Source: Aquila chrysaetos chrysaetos
Lineage: Eukaryota > Chordata > Aves > Accipitriformes > Accipitridae
Assembly (NCBI RefSeq): GCF_900496995.4
Contig: NC_044018.1
Span: 27,992,858-28,056,857, forward strand
DNA: 64,000 nt
Direction of reading: 5' to 3'
Of the stretch, positions 1-10,902 are shown one piece after another; the first letter of the stretch is position 1, and each line of letters opens with the position of its first letter. A model generated the notes under the pieces. It saw only the letters and a list, made by a program, of their open reading frames with translations, searched no databases and was not told the origin of the DNA. A program made the translations under genes and the position numbers.

Positions 1-1860
1 GCTGTGGGGATTAAGCTGACTTTGATTCCATTTGCAACCTTTTCAGCCAGAGAAGTAAAAGATTCTGCAGTTCAGAGAGTTGTCTATATGGTATCCAATT
101 AACATTTACCAATTCTGATGCTTTTCTGTACCAAAAAATTGTCTGATGTAGTCTAAAGGGAATTTTAAAAGGCACTAACGGAAATCTGTCCATGTTAGAA
201 TAGCTTTATTATCAGTAGCCCTGAATTTGGGCCACTAATCTACATCTTTTTTCTGGGTTTTGGGTTTTTTTTTCCTTTTTTTCCTAAAAACACACTCAAC
301 TATTGCCTTAACGTTTCTAAAAAATTAGAAGTCATTTATTCTTTCCTCACGCTCAGAAGAATTTTCAGTCAACTGCTTAAAGATTCTGACCATGCACTGA
401 TAAAATTCAAGACTTGCGACAAACTGCAAATTAATTAAAATAAATAAAAATATTTAGATCACTTGAACACCCGCCAAAACTAAAATCCAAACTTATCCTT
501 CCATTCAACATTACCTAACATTTTTAAGCACGTATAGGACTTCCGATGGCAAATGGGAATGCTTTACATCAAATTCAGTCAAATCTGGCTCTAGCAAAGA
601 AGGAGGCGGTTCTTTCGGCTGCAGAGTTGGACATTCCCTATTACTACACAGAATCCTACAAAGAAAAACACAAGTCAGAAAGTTCAGGAAGTCTCCTCAT
701 TTGTCTTAAGTATGGGCTGTATACTGACGCCATAGGCTGACTGCAGTACTAAATGCACGCCATGCCAAGTTACCCATTATCAATTTGATAAAACAGTAGC
801 ATTCCACCCTCTGCCTTTCTTCAGCCAAACTAGAGACAGTGCTGTTGTGTGCATAAACCACTCCATTTCAACAACCTTCCCAGCAAAATGCTAGGCTGAG
901 GCACAGCTGACAGGACTTTGAAGAAGCAGCAGCGATGGAAAAGTGCTATATGCTAGGGAAAGGCTCCACACGACAAACCAAAAAACCCACAAAACCAGCC
1001 GCTAGGGCGTGAATTTTCCCTTTCCCAAAAGCCCAAGTACCTTTTAGCCAAAGATAAAACTTTTGCCCGCTTCCGCATCCTTTGGCGAGGCACAGCGTCC
1101 CCAACCAGAGAGTTCGGAAGAGTCGTAACCTAGGAGGAAATAATGAAAACAAAAACATTTACTAAAAACCAAAACAGGCCAAAAAAACCAACCCACTAGT
1201 TCCAACCAACCCTGCAAAGGCTCCAACTCATCCACCAAGTCATTAGAGCATGAGCAGAGTGAAGCACTCGTATAAGACCTTGGAGGGCTGGAACAACATC
1301 TGTTTCAGGATCCCTTTCTTCCTAGAAAGCAAGTGGAGTACGCTTTGGTTTTAATAAGCAACTACTACAGTGGTAATGGGTGGCAGAAGGGGAAAAAAGA
1401 AGCCCTTAGCTATACAGTTCTCACTCAGGAACACTCAACATCAGGCAGACGAGCAACACTGAAAGCTCCAGTAGTCCTACGGTGGTCTGCGCTGCTGACA
1501 CACTAGGGCCTGCTTCATTCTTGAGCTGCTGACAAACAGCACCACGGACATGCAGCAAAGCTTTTACTTGTTTTTAGTAGTTACTAAGTGCCACCTTCTG
1601 GAGAAATGCAACAACTGCAAGACCGAGAAAACGCCTCGTTAGTTACTTTCAAAACATTACTAGTTCTCCATTTGGTTCTCAAAGAATAAAATCCTCACAA
1701 AAGAAATCTTTAATTAGTTTGGGGGCTCTTTTTTTTTTTAAAGTAAAATCTTGGTATTTTATCAAAAATACATGAAGTACAATCAACAGCAGTTAGTTTG
1801 TAATATTCTATGGCTTATTCAGGAATAAAAGCAAAAAAAGCAAGGTCTAAAACCCAAACC
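1..1860. other. AT-rich non-coding stretch
   Basis: No reading frame here resembles a known protein, and I see no repeat family I can name. Short A/T runs occur, for example near 1730. It may be intron or intergenic DNA. Confidence 0.4.
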
Positions 1861-1970
1861 AAAAACTACCCGAGATGATGTACCACCTGGAATTCTAAGC
1901 ATTCTTTACTTAGGTGTGTTACATATAAACAGCTGAATATTAAAATTACAAAGTTGCTGGCAACACGCAC

Positions 1971-2102
1971 AATTTCCTTTCGTTGAGGGCTGTTTTGGCC
2001 AAGTTCTACATCCAGGCTGATCCGCAATGCAAAAGCAAGGTTCAGGGAGTAATCTCCTCCCTCCACAGTGAAACAGAGCTCCAAAACCAGCCCAGTGTCC
2101 AA
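1971..2102 (-). CDS. possible orphan exon, unrecognised
   Basis: An open minus-strand stretch runs from an AG at 2104-2103 to a possible GT donor at 1970-1969. It encodes 44 residues beginning LDTGLVLELC, with alternating hydrophobic and polar composition that looks protein-like. The acceptor has a poor pyrimidine tract, so the exon call is weak. I do not recognise the protein. The two other minus-strand exon candidates upstream of it (3.9 and 4.6 kb) could belong to the same or a different gene. Confidence 0.2.
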
Positions 2103-2109
2103 CTAAGTC

Positions 2110-3850
2110 CAAGTATTTGAGTTCACCTCAGCGAAGTTCAGCAGTGTGTGAGACAGAAGGCTGCAGCAGTTCACAAGGGAAAGCGTTCCTCCACAAGCAG
2201 TTACTTACTTACCTGTGCCTTATTTTTCTATAGATGTTGGTGTTCGGTGCCCTGGCAATGTGAGTGCACACCTGGACTCGAGCAGGTTACCCCCCCACAG
2301 GGCACACCGAGGACCCCCCAGCCACGCTCTGCCTTTGGTCCCAAAAGGGGCCGGTCCCATTCCTGCCTCGCAGCTCCCCTGGGTTGGGGAGCCCACCGCA
2401 CCCACACCCTGGCTCTGACTCTGCAGGACAGAGGGCGGGGAGCACTTCTCGCAGTCAGAATTAAATAACCTTTTTCCTTCACTAACCATTCGTATTTACC
2501 ATCATTCATTCAAGAGATGACTACCAGCAAGCGATAAACGCTTGCTACTCTGAAAAGGGGTCAGAGTCCCCACCTGACTTTCCAAAGTCAGCCTTTATCA
2601 ACAGCATCATATATACTAAAACTGCACGTGGAGGTCCAAGAAGCTGCTACGTAAATTTCGGTATGGGAAGCGTTGAGCAAGGAAGTCACCTCGACCTCTA
2701 GGCTCTATTGCACAAGCTTACAACAAAACCAAATGCAAAAAATCTCTGCGCTGACATAGCCCCTCATGACACCTCAGAACAGATGAGTTCTTTTGACCAT
2801 GGTGGAACTGTCAGTCAGAAGAAAAACAAGTCTCAACGTTCCACATGCACTAAGTAGCTTCAAGGGATGCATGTATTTTGAGGAGAAAGACAGGAAGATT
2901 AATCTTCTCAGTTAAATGAATTCCAGGCAATCAGTGCTCAACGCCGAGCATACCTACTAAGATTAACCTAATCCATTACAGGAAATGTCTGTCTTCAGGT
3001 TTCCTCAAGACTTCTTGTTGCAATTCCCCAAGAAAAGCTACTTGCAAAGATAAAAGTAAAAAAAAAGAAACAAACAAGGAACAAAATATCAAACAGGCAG
3101 CCATAGCCTTGAAGGATTTAACCAGCTGATGCAGAAACAGATTCCTGACTGATGGAAAATTCTTGAGGAGACCTTTCAGAATAATAGAACAGGAACAACA
3201 TCAGGACAGGAACCTGAGGGCACAGGTGGTATTCCTTGTGACAATCGAAGGCAAAGAGGTCAACCTTGGGATAAACCCCTCTTGAACAGTCTCTAATGAG
3301 ACAGTTTGACAAGTCCTATTTGCAACTGAGTACAAGAAAACAAGGGCTCATGTGCTGAGTGCTCTTCACAGGTAGGCTGCAGAAAGGTAAATTCGAGTAT
3401 CTGCTCCGCAGATAAGACTCACATGGGAAAGAAGGTGTCAGCTTTGAATGTAATGGCAGTACTGGAAGTCATTATCTGAAAAGGACAATCCTGAATATAG
3501 GCACTGAACATCTGGAATATAATCCTGAACACTGAGAAAGACAGAGTACTGTACATATTTAAACAACCATCAACTCCATAGATGAGTTAGATATTCTCTG
3601 ATTTATTCCTACCCTCATTGTCTGCAAATTTTCTTGAAAGAGGTAAGGTTTGGCCAGAAAGAGAAGCTATTGCTGTTCCACCAGCAATTCAGGCAGAACT
3701 CCAGGAGCCCTGAAACGTCCCCAAAATTGCAGTGAGATGTTATAGGTTGAAGGCCCTGGGGCAGGCTAAGCAAGTGAAGTATTGCAAAGTTTACAACACC
3801 TCCCGAACTGGATTGTAACCTTTACTTCCCTCCCACCGTGCCAGATGCAC
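2110..3850. other. non-coding, nothing recognised
   Basis: There is a short GC-richer patch at about 2220-2420 that is open in several frames on both strands, which points to composition rather than coding. Nothing in the remainder can be assigned. Confidence 0.35.
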
Positions 3851-3854
3851 TTAC

Positions 3855-3977
3855 CTTTCTCATGATCTTCCACCCACAGAACATCGCTTTGTCTCTCTTG
3901 CAAAATCTGTACTGAGGCACGTGTGGCTGAAGTTATTCGGAAACAGAGAAGCATCACATCAGAATCCATCTGCGGCT
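3855..3977 (-). CDS. candidate internal exon, unrecognised
   Basis: On the minus strand an AG acceptor (…TTAGCACAG) precedes a 123-base open stretch that ends at a strong donor, AAAG|GTAAGT, at 3855/3854. The phase is 1 on both sides. It encodes about 40 residues including MDSDVMLLCF and SDVLWVEDHEKG. The clean splice signals and symmetric phase support a real exon. I cannot name the family. It lies downstream, on this strand, of a terminal exon at 4.6 kb that already has a stop, so it probably belongs to a separate transcript. Confidence 0.4.
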
Positions 3978-4548
3978 CTGTGCTAAGGGAAGGAAAACTC
4001 AGCACAGGTTGTCAATTTTGCTACCTCTGTAACAGCTGTGGCTCCTGTCTACTAAGCAGCACGCTCTTGTGGCCAGCATCTGGAATTTAAACCAACACAA
4101 GATAGCTCATTATCCAACTCTGGTTACCCAAGCCAGACTAGGGAAGAGGCTCTACCTAATCGCTGGAGGAGATACAAAGGCTCTCTGAACAGAGAGAAGG
4201 ATCAGGCGAATTTAATCTCACAAAGGAAAACTCTAATTCACCCATTTCTCATTACTTTAACAGTGAAATCGCAGCAGGGTTGAAGTTATTTGCATGCCAA
4301 CTGATACTAAGGCTATCATACACTAGAGAAATAAAAACCTCCAGCGTCCTGCAGGAGACAGTTCCGAATTCTATGTTCAGACCTGGGGAAGTGAATCAAC
4401 ACAAGTTCTTCATCCTTTTAAAGCTGTTTCCCTGCAAGAACCACTACCTTCACAGAAAGCAGTTATTACAAATCGGCATAGCATTTACCACATGTTATCA
4501 TAAAAATACTGAAGACAGCTGAGAAAACCGTTTTTAAAACATATGTAG

Positions 4549-4677
4549 CTATGATTGTTTCACTCTTCTGTAAACGACAAACCCAACAATTGCTATCAGC
4601 AGTAATGCGACTGTAGCTCCAACTGCAATTGCGGTCAGCTGCGGTAGGAATTTACAGGGGAAAGACGTTAGTAACTC
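4549..4677 (-). CDS. terminal exon encoding a transmembrane segment and short tail
   Basis: On the minus strand the acceptor TTTCAACTTTAG opens 42 codons in frame followed by TAG. The peptide starts ELLTSFPCKFLPQ, then has a hydrophobic stretch of about 21 residues (LTAIAVGATVALLLIAIVGF) and a basic tail, VYRRVKQS. This is the usual end of a single-pass type I membrane protein with a very short cytoplasmic tail. Starting at a second AG at 4640-4639 would keep the same frame. I found no upstream exon that identifies the gene. It is more likely a real exon than chance, because a clean membrane span, stop-transfer arginines and a stop all coincide. Confidence 0.45.
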   Translation of the reverse strand, partial: ELLTSFPCKFLPQLTAIAVGATVALLLIAIVGFVVYRRVKQS

Positions 4678-4679
4678 CT

Positions 4680-5930
4680 AAAGTTGAAAAGAATTATTTG
4701 TTAATTAATATTAATTATTAATTATTTTTGGAGGCCTGAAGAACACTTCGCTCAGTAAAAGATGTCTACAAGTCACGCACATTCGTAAATACTTAATGCT
4801 TAATTAGAACATCAAACATGCAAGAAGTTTAAACTGCAAGCTCACATGCAAAATATTCAGCATTTCCCCCCCCCAAAGATCTGTGAACTGAACAACTCAG
4901 TGTACACAGGACAAAATAACAGGAATTAATTCCTCTCTCATGCACAGCGACAGCAAAGAAACAAATGCTCAGACTTTGACCGTGACTTAGTAGAGTTCCT
5001 AGAACTTACAAGAAGCTACACACTATTTACGCACACACAATCTTTCATCCAGTTGATTAAAGCTATGCATTACCATAGTAGCCTGTGTTCTGTCTTCTAC
5101 AAACTGAAGAATTCATGTTCCACCTGCTGGTAACACAGCCTACCACCAAACGGAAGGTGAAATTAGTTTCCCACGACTGGCAAAAAGCCCCCATAAAAAC
5201 ATCTCGATGCCTCGTCTGGCACGTACAACGCAACTTGATTGTATTTTCCAACAGCTTGCTTTCAACTATAGCCCACTTTGCAAACACAAGACATTCAGTG
5301 GAGAGGGGTCATTAGTGGAGTTTTTGCATTGGTGTCAGTTCAACGCATTCCTAAATAGTCCTAAAAAAGGGTCAAACAGTGAGGTGATAACTTTTTTTGA
5401 TGATGCTATGTTATTCAGAGCAACAAGGACGAGAACTGAACGTAAAGGACTTTATGAGATTGAGACAATAAGTCATAAAACAGCAGATTAAATTCATCAT
5501 AAAAGGAAAATTATGCACATGGGACAAAGCTCTAACCTCAGGTTTACTGTCTTGGGTCCTGTGGCAGCTATTGTTACTCAGCAAGAAATCTGGCAGTTAA
5601 AATAGTCTCACAAATGCCAGCTCAAAACCTACCAGAATGGGGGGGGGGGAAGAAGCAAACCAAATATTGGGAACAAGTAGGAAACAAACCGAGTACAGGG
5701 ACAGGTATGTCCTCCTGGAAGTCTTGAACCTTACAAGTACTTGAATCTTAGGTACGACACGCAGTTCTGGTCCCAGTTTTTGTCCTCGGTTCCAGACCAG
5801 GATGACCTCTTCATTTAGCTTCGTCACCAAGAGAAAAAGGATGCGCCATCACAGGACGAGGCAGAAGGTCCTCACAAGGATTAACCGTGAAGGACTTCTT
5901 AAAATCAAAATGACCAGGAAAGATAAATCA
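4680..5930. other. AT-rich non-coding stretch
   Basis: There are several unrelated short frames on both strands and a G10 run near 5641. Nothing is recognised. Upstream exons of the membrane protein ending at 4549 would be expected on the minus strand here, but none is convincing. Confidence 0.35.
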
Positions 5931-5939
5931 CGGTGGCGG

Positions 5940-6425
5940 GGGTGACCCTGGCTGGACACCAAAGCCGCTCTATCACTCCCCTCCTCAGCTGGACAGGGGA
6001 GAGAAAATACAACAAAGGGCGCATGGGTCGAGATAAGGACAGGGAGAGATCACTCAACCAATTACCATCATGGGCAAAACAGGCTCAACTTAGGGAAAAA
6101 TTAACTTAATTTATTGCCAGTCAACCAGAGCAGGGTAATGAGAAATCAAACCAAATCTTAAAACACCTTCCCCCCCCCCTCCCTTCTTCCCGGGCACAGC
6201 TTCACTCCCGGATTCTCTGCCTATGCCCCACAACGGCGCAGGGGGACGGGGAAATGGGGTTTATGGTCAGTTCATCACACGTTGTCTCTGCCGCTCCTTC
6301 CTCCTCAGGGGCAGGACTCCTCACTCTTCCCCTGCTCCAGCGTGGGGTCCCTCCCATGGGAGACAGTCCTCCACAAACTTCTCCACCGGGGGTCCTTCCC
6401 ACGGGCTGCAACCTGGTATTCTGTA
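5940..6425. repeat. interspersed repeat, copy 1
   Basis: The stretch beginning around the words GTCGAGATAAGGACAGGGA (about 6029) and passing through a pyrimidine-rich tract at 6168-6190 has a second, shorter relative at 36.07-36.18 kb in this window. It looks like a piece of an avian endogenous-retrovirus-type repeat. I recall similar sequence as common in bird genomes but cannot name the family. No intact gene is present in it. Confidence 0.5.
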
Positions 6426-7093
6426 ACTAAGGGAACTCTCTGTTTTTTCAAGTACCTCAGTGCAAAAGTGCCTGTTTAAAAAAAAACCCAACTGGGTATT
6501 TTGCATTCCCTAACAAAGAGCCTGAGAAGGTCGGCTGCTCTGAGAGGAACAATGAATTTCACTCAGGCAGAAAGCCTGGCGACAACAGGAAATTGGGAGT
6601 CAGACACATCCTTCACCAGAGGGAGAACACTTTTCCTCACCCAACTGTCACTTGTAAACTATATGGGAAAAAAAAAAAATAAATTTCCAAAGCTTCGGCC
6701 TTTAAAGATATTTTAACTTGGGTTGAAATCCTGACTGTTAAAACACCATTTCACGCAGAAAGCTAAGAGAAATCCATTTGTTTGCACGTTTCTGCACAGG
6801 TCTGTGACTGTACTTTCTAAAATCAGCATGCAAAACCTACCAGAATCACTATCACATACCCAAAAGACGTAGCATCAGATGACCTGCCATTCCCACTTAA
6901 CAGAAAGGGAGTTCAGGCATGTAAAGGAGATTCCCAGCTCCAAGTTCACAGGGAAAACTCTGCTAAAGATTGTGTTGCAGAAACAACAGAAAAAAAATAC
7001 TGCTCCCAAGTCCCGTGTCACCACCTGAAAAAACACGTTTGTCACCTTCTCTGTTGAGCCTTGTTGCCAATAACAACTAAGAAATGAGTCTAC

Positions 7094-7312
7094 CTCATCA
7101 GTTTCCAGTTTTCCTTCAATCACAGCAAATTTCTCTCCCAACCCAGCCTTTTGGATTTGGCCTTAGCTGTACTCCTCCTGCAGCCCCTTCAACGAATGGC
7201 AGAGATCTTGGCTCAGCTAAAAGAAATGGGTCATTACTTGCTCTGAGATTTCATCAGAAAGTTCTGTATTTTATCCTTGCATGTCTCAGTGAAGTCAGTA
7301 GCTCTTCTGTAC
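7094..7312 (-). pseudogene. two coiled-coil exons with an in-frame stop, unrecognised gene
   Basis: Two adjacent minus-strand exon-like stretches are separated by about 20 bases. The first (7312 to 7238) follows the acceptor TTCTATTTCAG and ends at AA|GTAATG; it encodes YRRATDFTETCKDKIQNFL and on. The second (7216 or 7211 to 7094) ends at GATGAG|GTAGAC and contains LSQDLCHSLKGLQEEYS, a TAA stop, then GEKFAVIEGKLETDE. The heptad-like, charged composition suggests a coiled coil. An intron of 20 bases is too short to be spliced, so this may be a degraded or misread copy. I cannot identify the parent. A further open stretch just upstream on this strand (7550 to about 7340) could be another exon. 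Confidence 0.35.
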
Positions 7313-7718
7313 CTGAAATAGAATAAGGAACCCTAAGGTTGTTCTGCAATACAGTCCAAAGTCTTTGGAGAGCCCAAACACGGCACAGGCCTTGTGAGTC
7401 TGCTGCGTGACGACTGAGATGCCCGCAGTTTGCTGTAGAGAAGTAGCCTCATTTTTGAGAAGGGAAGAGCAGCTCCATACAGCTTCAGTGCATAGTTGTG
7501 CACTAAAGGCAGTCCGGAGCTGGGGGAGCGCCTGGTAGATGACTAACAAGAGAAGTCGGCCCTGAGAATTTAAAGAAAGAAGTTGCAGGTTTACCTACGC
7601 AAGCTGTCAGTGAAACCATTGACACCACTACTTCTTTTCACAGTCTGCCCTGCGTGTACGTACAATAGATGTATGTAAAATCATGGTTTTGACTCCTATC
7701 ATCCATGCTATTCTTCAG

Positions 7719-8805
7719 AGGTCGTTAAACTGCAGCTGGTTGAAGCAGGCTTGGTGGAGTGCTTACTTGAGATCGTCCGGAAGACTGTGGACAGTGACAA
7801 AGAGGACGACACTGCAGAGCTCAAAACAGCTTCTGACCTTACGGTTTTATTATTGCTTGCAGGTAACTACGGTGCGTCACGATCTTCTGCAAAGCAACAG
7901 CAGATACTTGTAATGCCGTTTGGCTGCTGAATTTTACTGTTTGCTAATTTTCTGAATAACCTAGAGGACCTGCTACCTGCCAGTTAACATTTAATGGGTC
8001 AGGTTTTGTCTCTCATCCCATTGCAGGACTGGATTAATTGTAGTGAAGCCAGCAGAGCATCACAAATATGAAGAGAAGAATTCTCCCTAACAAAGACTTC
8101 TTTGGCTTGCTGACTGTCTGTGCTTTTTACCCCAGATGACTCCCCGCAAAAGTGATGTGAAGGAGGAAAAGGCGGTGTGTTCCAAAGAGTACTTTCATGG
8201 ATTCCTTCCAAGAGCCATCAGCTACAGCTTGCAGGAGCGTTGGCTATTGCAAATTTTGCCAGAAATGGTAAGAATGTGCCCTCATAGCTTACGTAAATTT
8301 ATCTGTGCCCTTCTATCGTGCTCTGTCTGTACAGCTACAAACAAAAACTGCGTGTCGCGGTAAAGCTGGCGTTGAGCTGTACGGCAACATCAGTAGTTTT
8401 ATACTTTACAGTCCTGAAAAGCATTAAGCCTACGTTAAAAGTACTGTTTCACATCTGTAGAAAGGCATAGGGGATTTCTGCCTTCTTCAGCGGTTCTTGT
8501 ATCACTCTTCTAAATTTGTCCTGAGCACTGCAACTCCCATTGGGGATGGTGGTCAAATTCTCAACAATGAAATCTAGAAAGGAGCAAGGAAATAACCCCT
8601 CTATTCTTAAAAAGCTCTTGCAAAAATCTTAGTAATAATCTTCCATTCACAAGTGACTTGTCTCGCACAGGCAGAAACTGCATCCCTATGCTGGCTAATG
8701 GCATAGCTCAAAAGCTGATGGCTCTGCTAGACAGCCATGTGGAGGATGGAAAGGTACGTGTGCAGCACGCTGCACTGGGTGCTCTCAGAAACCTGGCGAT
8801 TGCCG
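7719..8805 (+). pseudogene. RAP1GDS1: RAP1GDS1 (SmgGDS)-like, three internal exons with a stop
   Basis: Three plus-strand exons lie at 7719-7862, 8136-8267 and 8671-8805 (144, 132 and 135 bases). All are phase 1 to phase 1, with proper AG acceptors and GT donors. They encode consecutive armadillo-repeat segments: LVEAGLVECLLEI…DKEDDTAELKT, then VFQRVLSWIPSKSHQLQLAG…ALAIANFARN, then NCIPML…HVEDGKVRVQHAALGALRNLAIA. These match vertebrate RAP1GDS1, a guanine-nucleotide exchange factor and chaperone for prenylated small GTPases. The second exon has TGA at its seventh codon, where the family has a leucine. Flanking RAP1GDS1 exons are absent on both sides. Introns are kept, so this is not a retrocopy; it is a partial genomic copy or an assembly fragment. 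Confidence 0.85.
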
Positions 8806-10665
8806 GTAAGCCTCGCTTTGCATCGCTCGTTACCCGACGGTGAAATTCTGTTCTCCCCCGGTACCCCGCCGGGGGATGGGGGGGGAGAACTGACTGACGG
8901 TCCTAGAGACGGGTCAGACGGCTGCTTTCCAGCCAGGCCCATCATCACTTTTATGTCTTTAGCACAGCAGTTCTGACAAGCGGTTTTAAATGCGTCACAG
9001 GCCTACTGACCATCCTTTCCCCCTTTGAGCCCACAGTATTATCCCCCACCAAGGAAAGGGCAGCTTTGTAACAGGCAGGGAGCGGAGGCGGCCTCGGATA
9101 TGGTTTCTCAACCTCTTCTGTCCACAGCACTCGGTTTTTTTTTGATTGTTTGGTTTCCTTGGGGATCTCTCTCTCTCTCTCAGCTGAGGGTCCCCACCAG
9201 AGAGCAGCGCCCACTTTGTTGAAACACTGCATCTTACTGTAACTTCCCGAGGCTTTGACAATTCCCAAATTAGAGCTGGAGGTAGGCTGTTAGAATAGCC
9301 AGCCTATTGCAATTAGTTACTGTTTGTAGGCAATGAACTGAAGGCGAGTTTTGTCATTTTTTAGTAGCTTAACTTGTATGAGCTTTGATTACCCAAGCAC
9401 AAAAGGCAGAGCACATGCACATAAAACCAAAGCAAGTCTGTGATACTTGTGTATGCTTTCTCGTACCAAGCCAAAAAAAGCCTTTCACCCATTTAACCTT
9501 ATTTTACTACCTTCAGTTTTGGCAAACAATAACTTTCGAAAAATGATCATGCATACCTAACTAAACCCATGCGGCTTTAGTGGTATGCCATGTGCTTACC
9601 TCTCTCAGGTGAGTAATTCTATTCACTTCCATCAGGCAGCGAGCTCCCCTGCAGCCTGAGCTCAAGGATGTCTTGCCAGAGACCTACATAAGACTACTAC
9701 AGAGACTACTCAGGCTCCAGCAGCCGGGGACACGTTTACACGGAAGGTGGCAAACGTTATCACCCACTGCCCCCCAGGCCTCCCCCCCTCCCCAGGATGC
9801 CATCCTTCATGGCCCCACAGCGCTGTGGCCGCCTGTCCCCATCCCCAGTGGAGCTGGCCCTGTGGCCGGTTGCACCCCATCTCACGGGGCGCATTTGAGC
9901 AATCTCGTAGCCGGTGGCCCTGTCCCCGCTGACCCACCGCCACCCGCCGGCACAGCCCTGGCTGCTCCCTGCCAGCTTCTCCCGCCGCTCGCAGGTTTCG
10001 CTGCTGAGGGGAAAGGCCCTGTCGGATAGTGGCCGCAACGACCCGGGCTGCCACCTCCCGAATGCGATGCCGCTGCACACAGCTGCTCGAGGGACCAGAG
10101 CCGAAGCCTGTGGGTCACTGCCTGCCTGCCGCGTGCCCCGACTCCTTCCTCCTGGTGTCCCTTCGCATGGCAGCAGCTGCTGCTCTCTGAGCAAGCGAGA
10201 GACCCCATTCCTCTTGGGAGCCTGCAAGCATGCTGCCTGCCTGGGCTAGAGCAGAGGGCTAGTCTTTATTCTTCCCCTTCCTGGGCTCTTGTTTCCCCCC
10301 TGGGGCTGGATGCTGGATCCTGGTGGGCGCTGGACGCCGGAGCCCATGTGGTGTGGCCATCCATGCACATGTGCACACCCGTGGTGCACGCACGCCTGTG
10401 TGAGCGTCTGCTGGGACTACATGCGCAGCCTGGCTCCTGCTTGGTCCTGCGGTGGGGAGCTGTGGCAGCCGGCTGGTGAAGGAACCAGCAAACCCGGCAG
10501 GGAGACATCGACAGGTGGTGCCTGCGGTCGCTCCCACCGGTGGGCTAAGAGCCATGCTGAGAGTGATGCCCCGTTCCCCAGTGGAAGCGGCTGGGCCCCA
10601 GCTCAGCTCTTGGCGCCAGCCCAGGGAGTTGATGGCCATGCCACAGTGGACAGCGATGGCTGTGT
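8806..10665. other. non-coding upstream region of gene X
   Basis: It contains a (TC)n tract at about 9169-9180 that is shorter in the second copy, AT-richer sequence to about 9600, then GC-rich DNA from 9700. Both strands are open over long stretches in the GC-rich part (for example 9710-10230), but the frames overlap each other and none resembles a known protein. Confidence 0.45.
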
Positions 10666-10670
10666 CTCTG

Positions 10671-10719
10671 TGATGTCACCTTGGGCCTGTGACATCGGCG
10701 CCCCGGCGGGTATAAAAGG
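10671..10719 (+). promoter_or_regulatory. CRE-like inverted pair plus TATA box of gene X, copy 1
   Basis: GATGTCAC (10672-10679) and its exact reverse complement GTGACATC (10689-10696) form an 8-base inverted repeat with a 9-base spacer, both close to CREB/CREM half-palindromes. TATAAAAGG follows at 10711-10719. The first ATG downstream is the proposed gene X start at 10903. CRE plus TATA close to the start site is the layout known for CREM-driven spermatid genes; applying it here is inference. Confidence 0.6.
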
Positions 10720-10902
10720 GGCTGCTCCCAGAGGCGGGGGAGCATTTGGGGGAGAACCTCGGTGCTGCTAGGCAGGAGTTTGGAGACGACTCGCCAACAA
10801 CCTGTCCTGTGTCCACCGTGCAGCGGAAGGCCCCGACGGGGGAGAGGAGAGCGAGGGCAGAGTAGCTTCGTGGACCCCGCACGGGCGCCCGGCACAGCAG
10901 GG

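Noticed and set aside
7719..8805. Processed (retrotransposed) RAP1GDS1 pseudogene
   Set aside because: Introns with proper splice sites lie between the exons, so it is a genomic copy.
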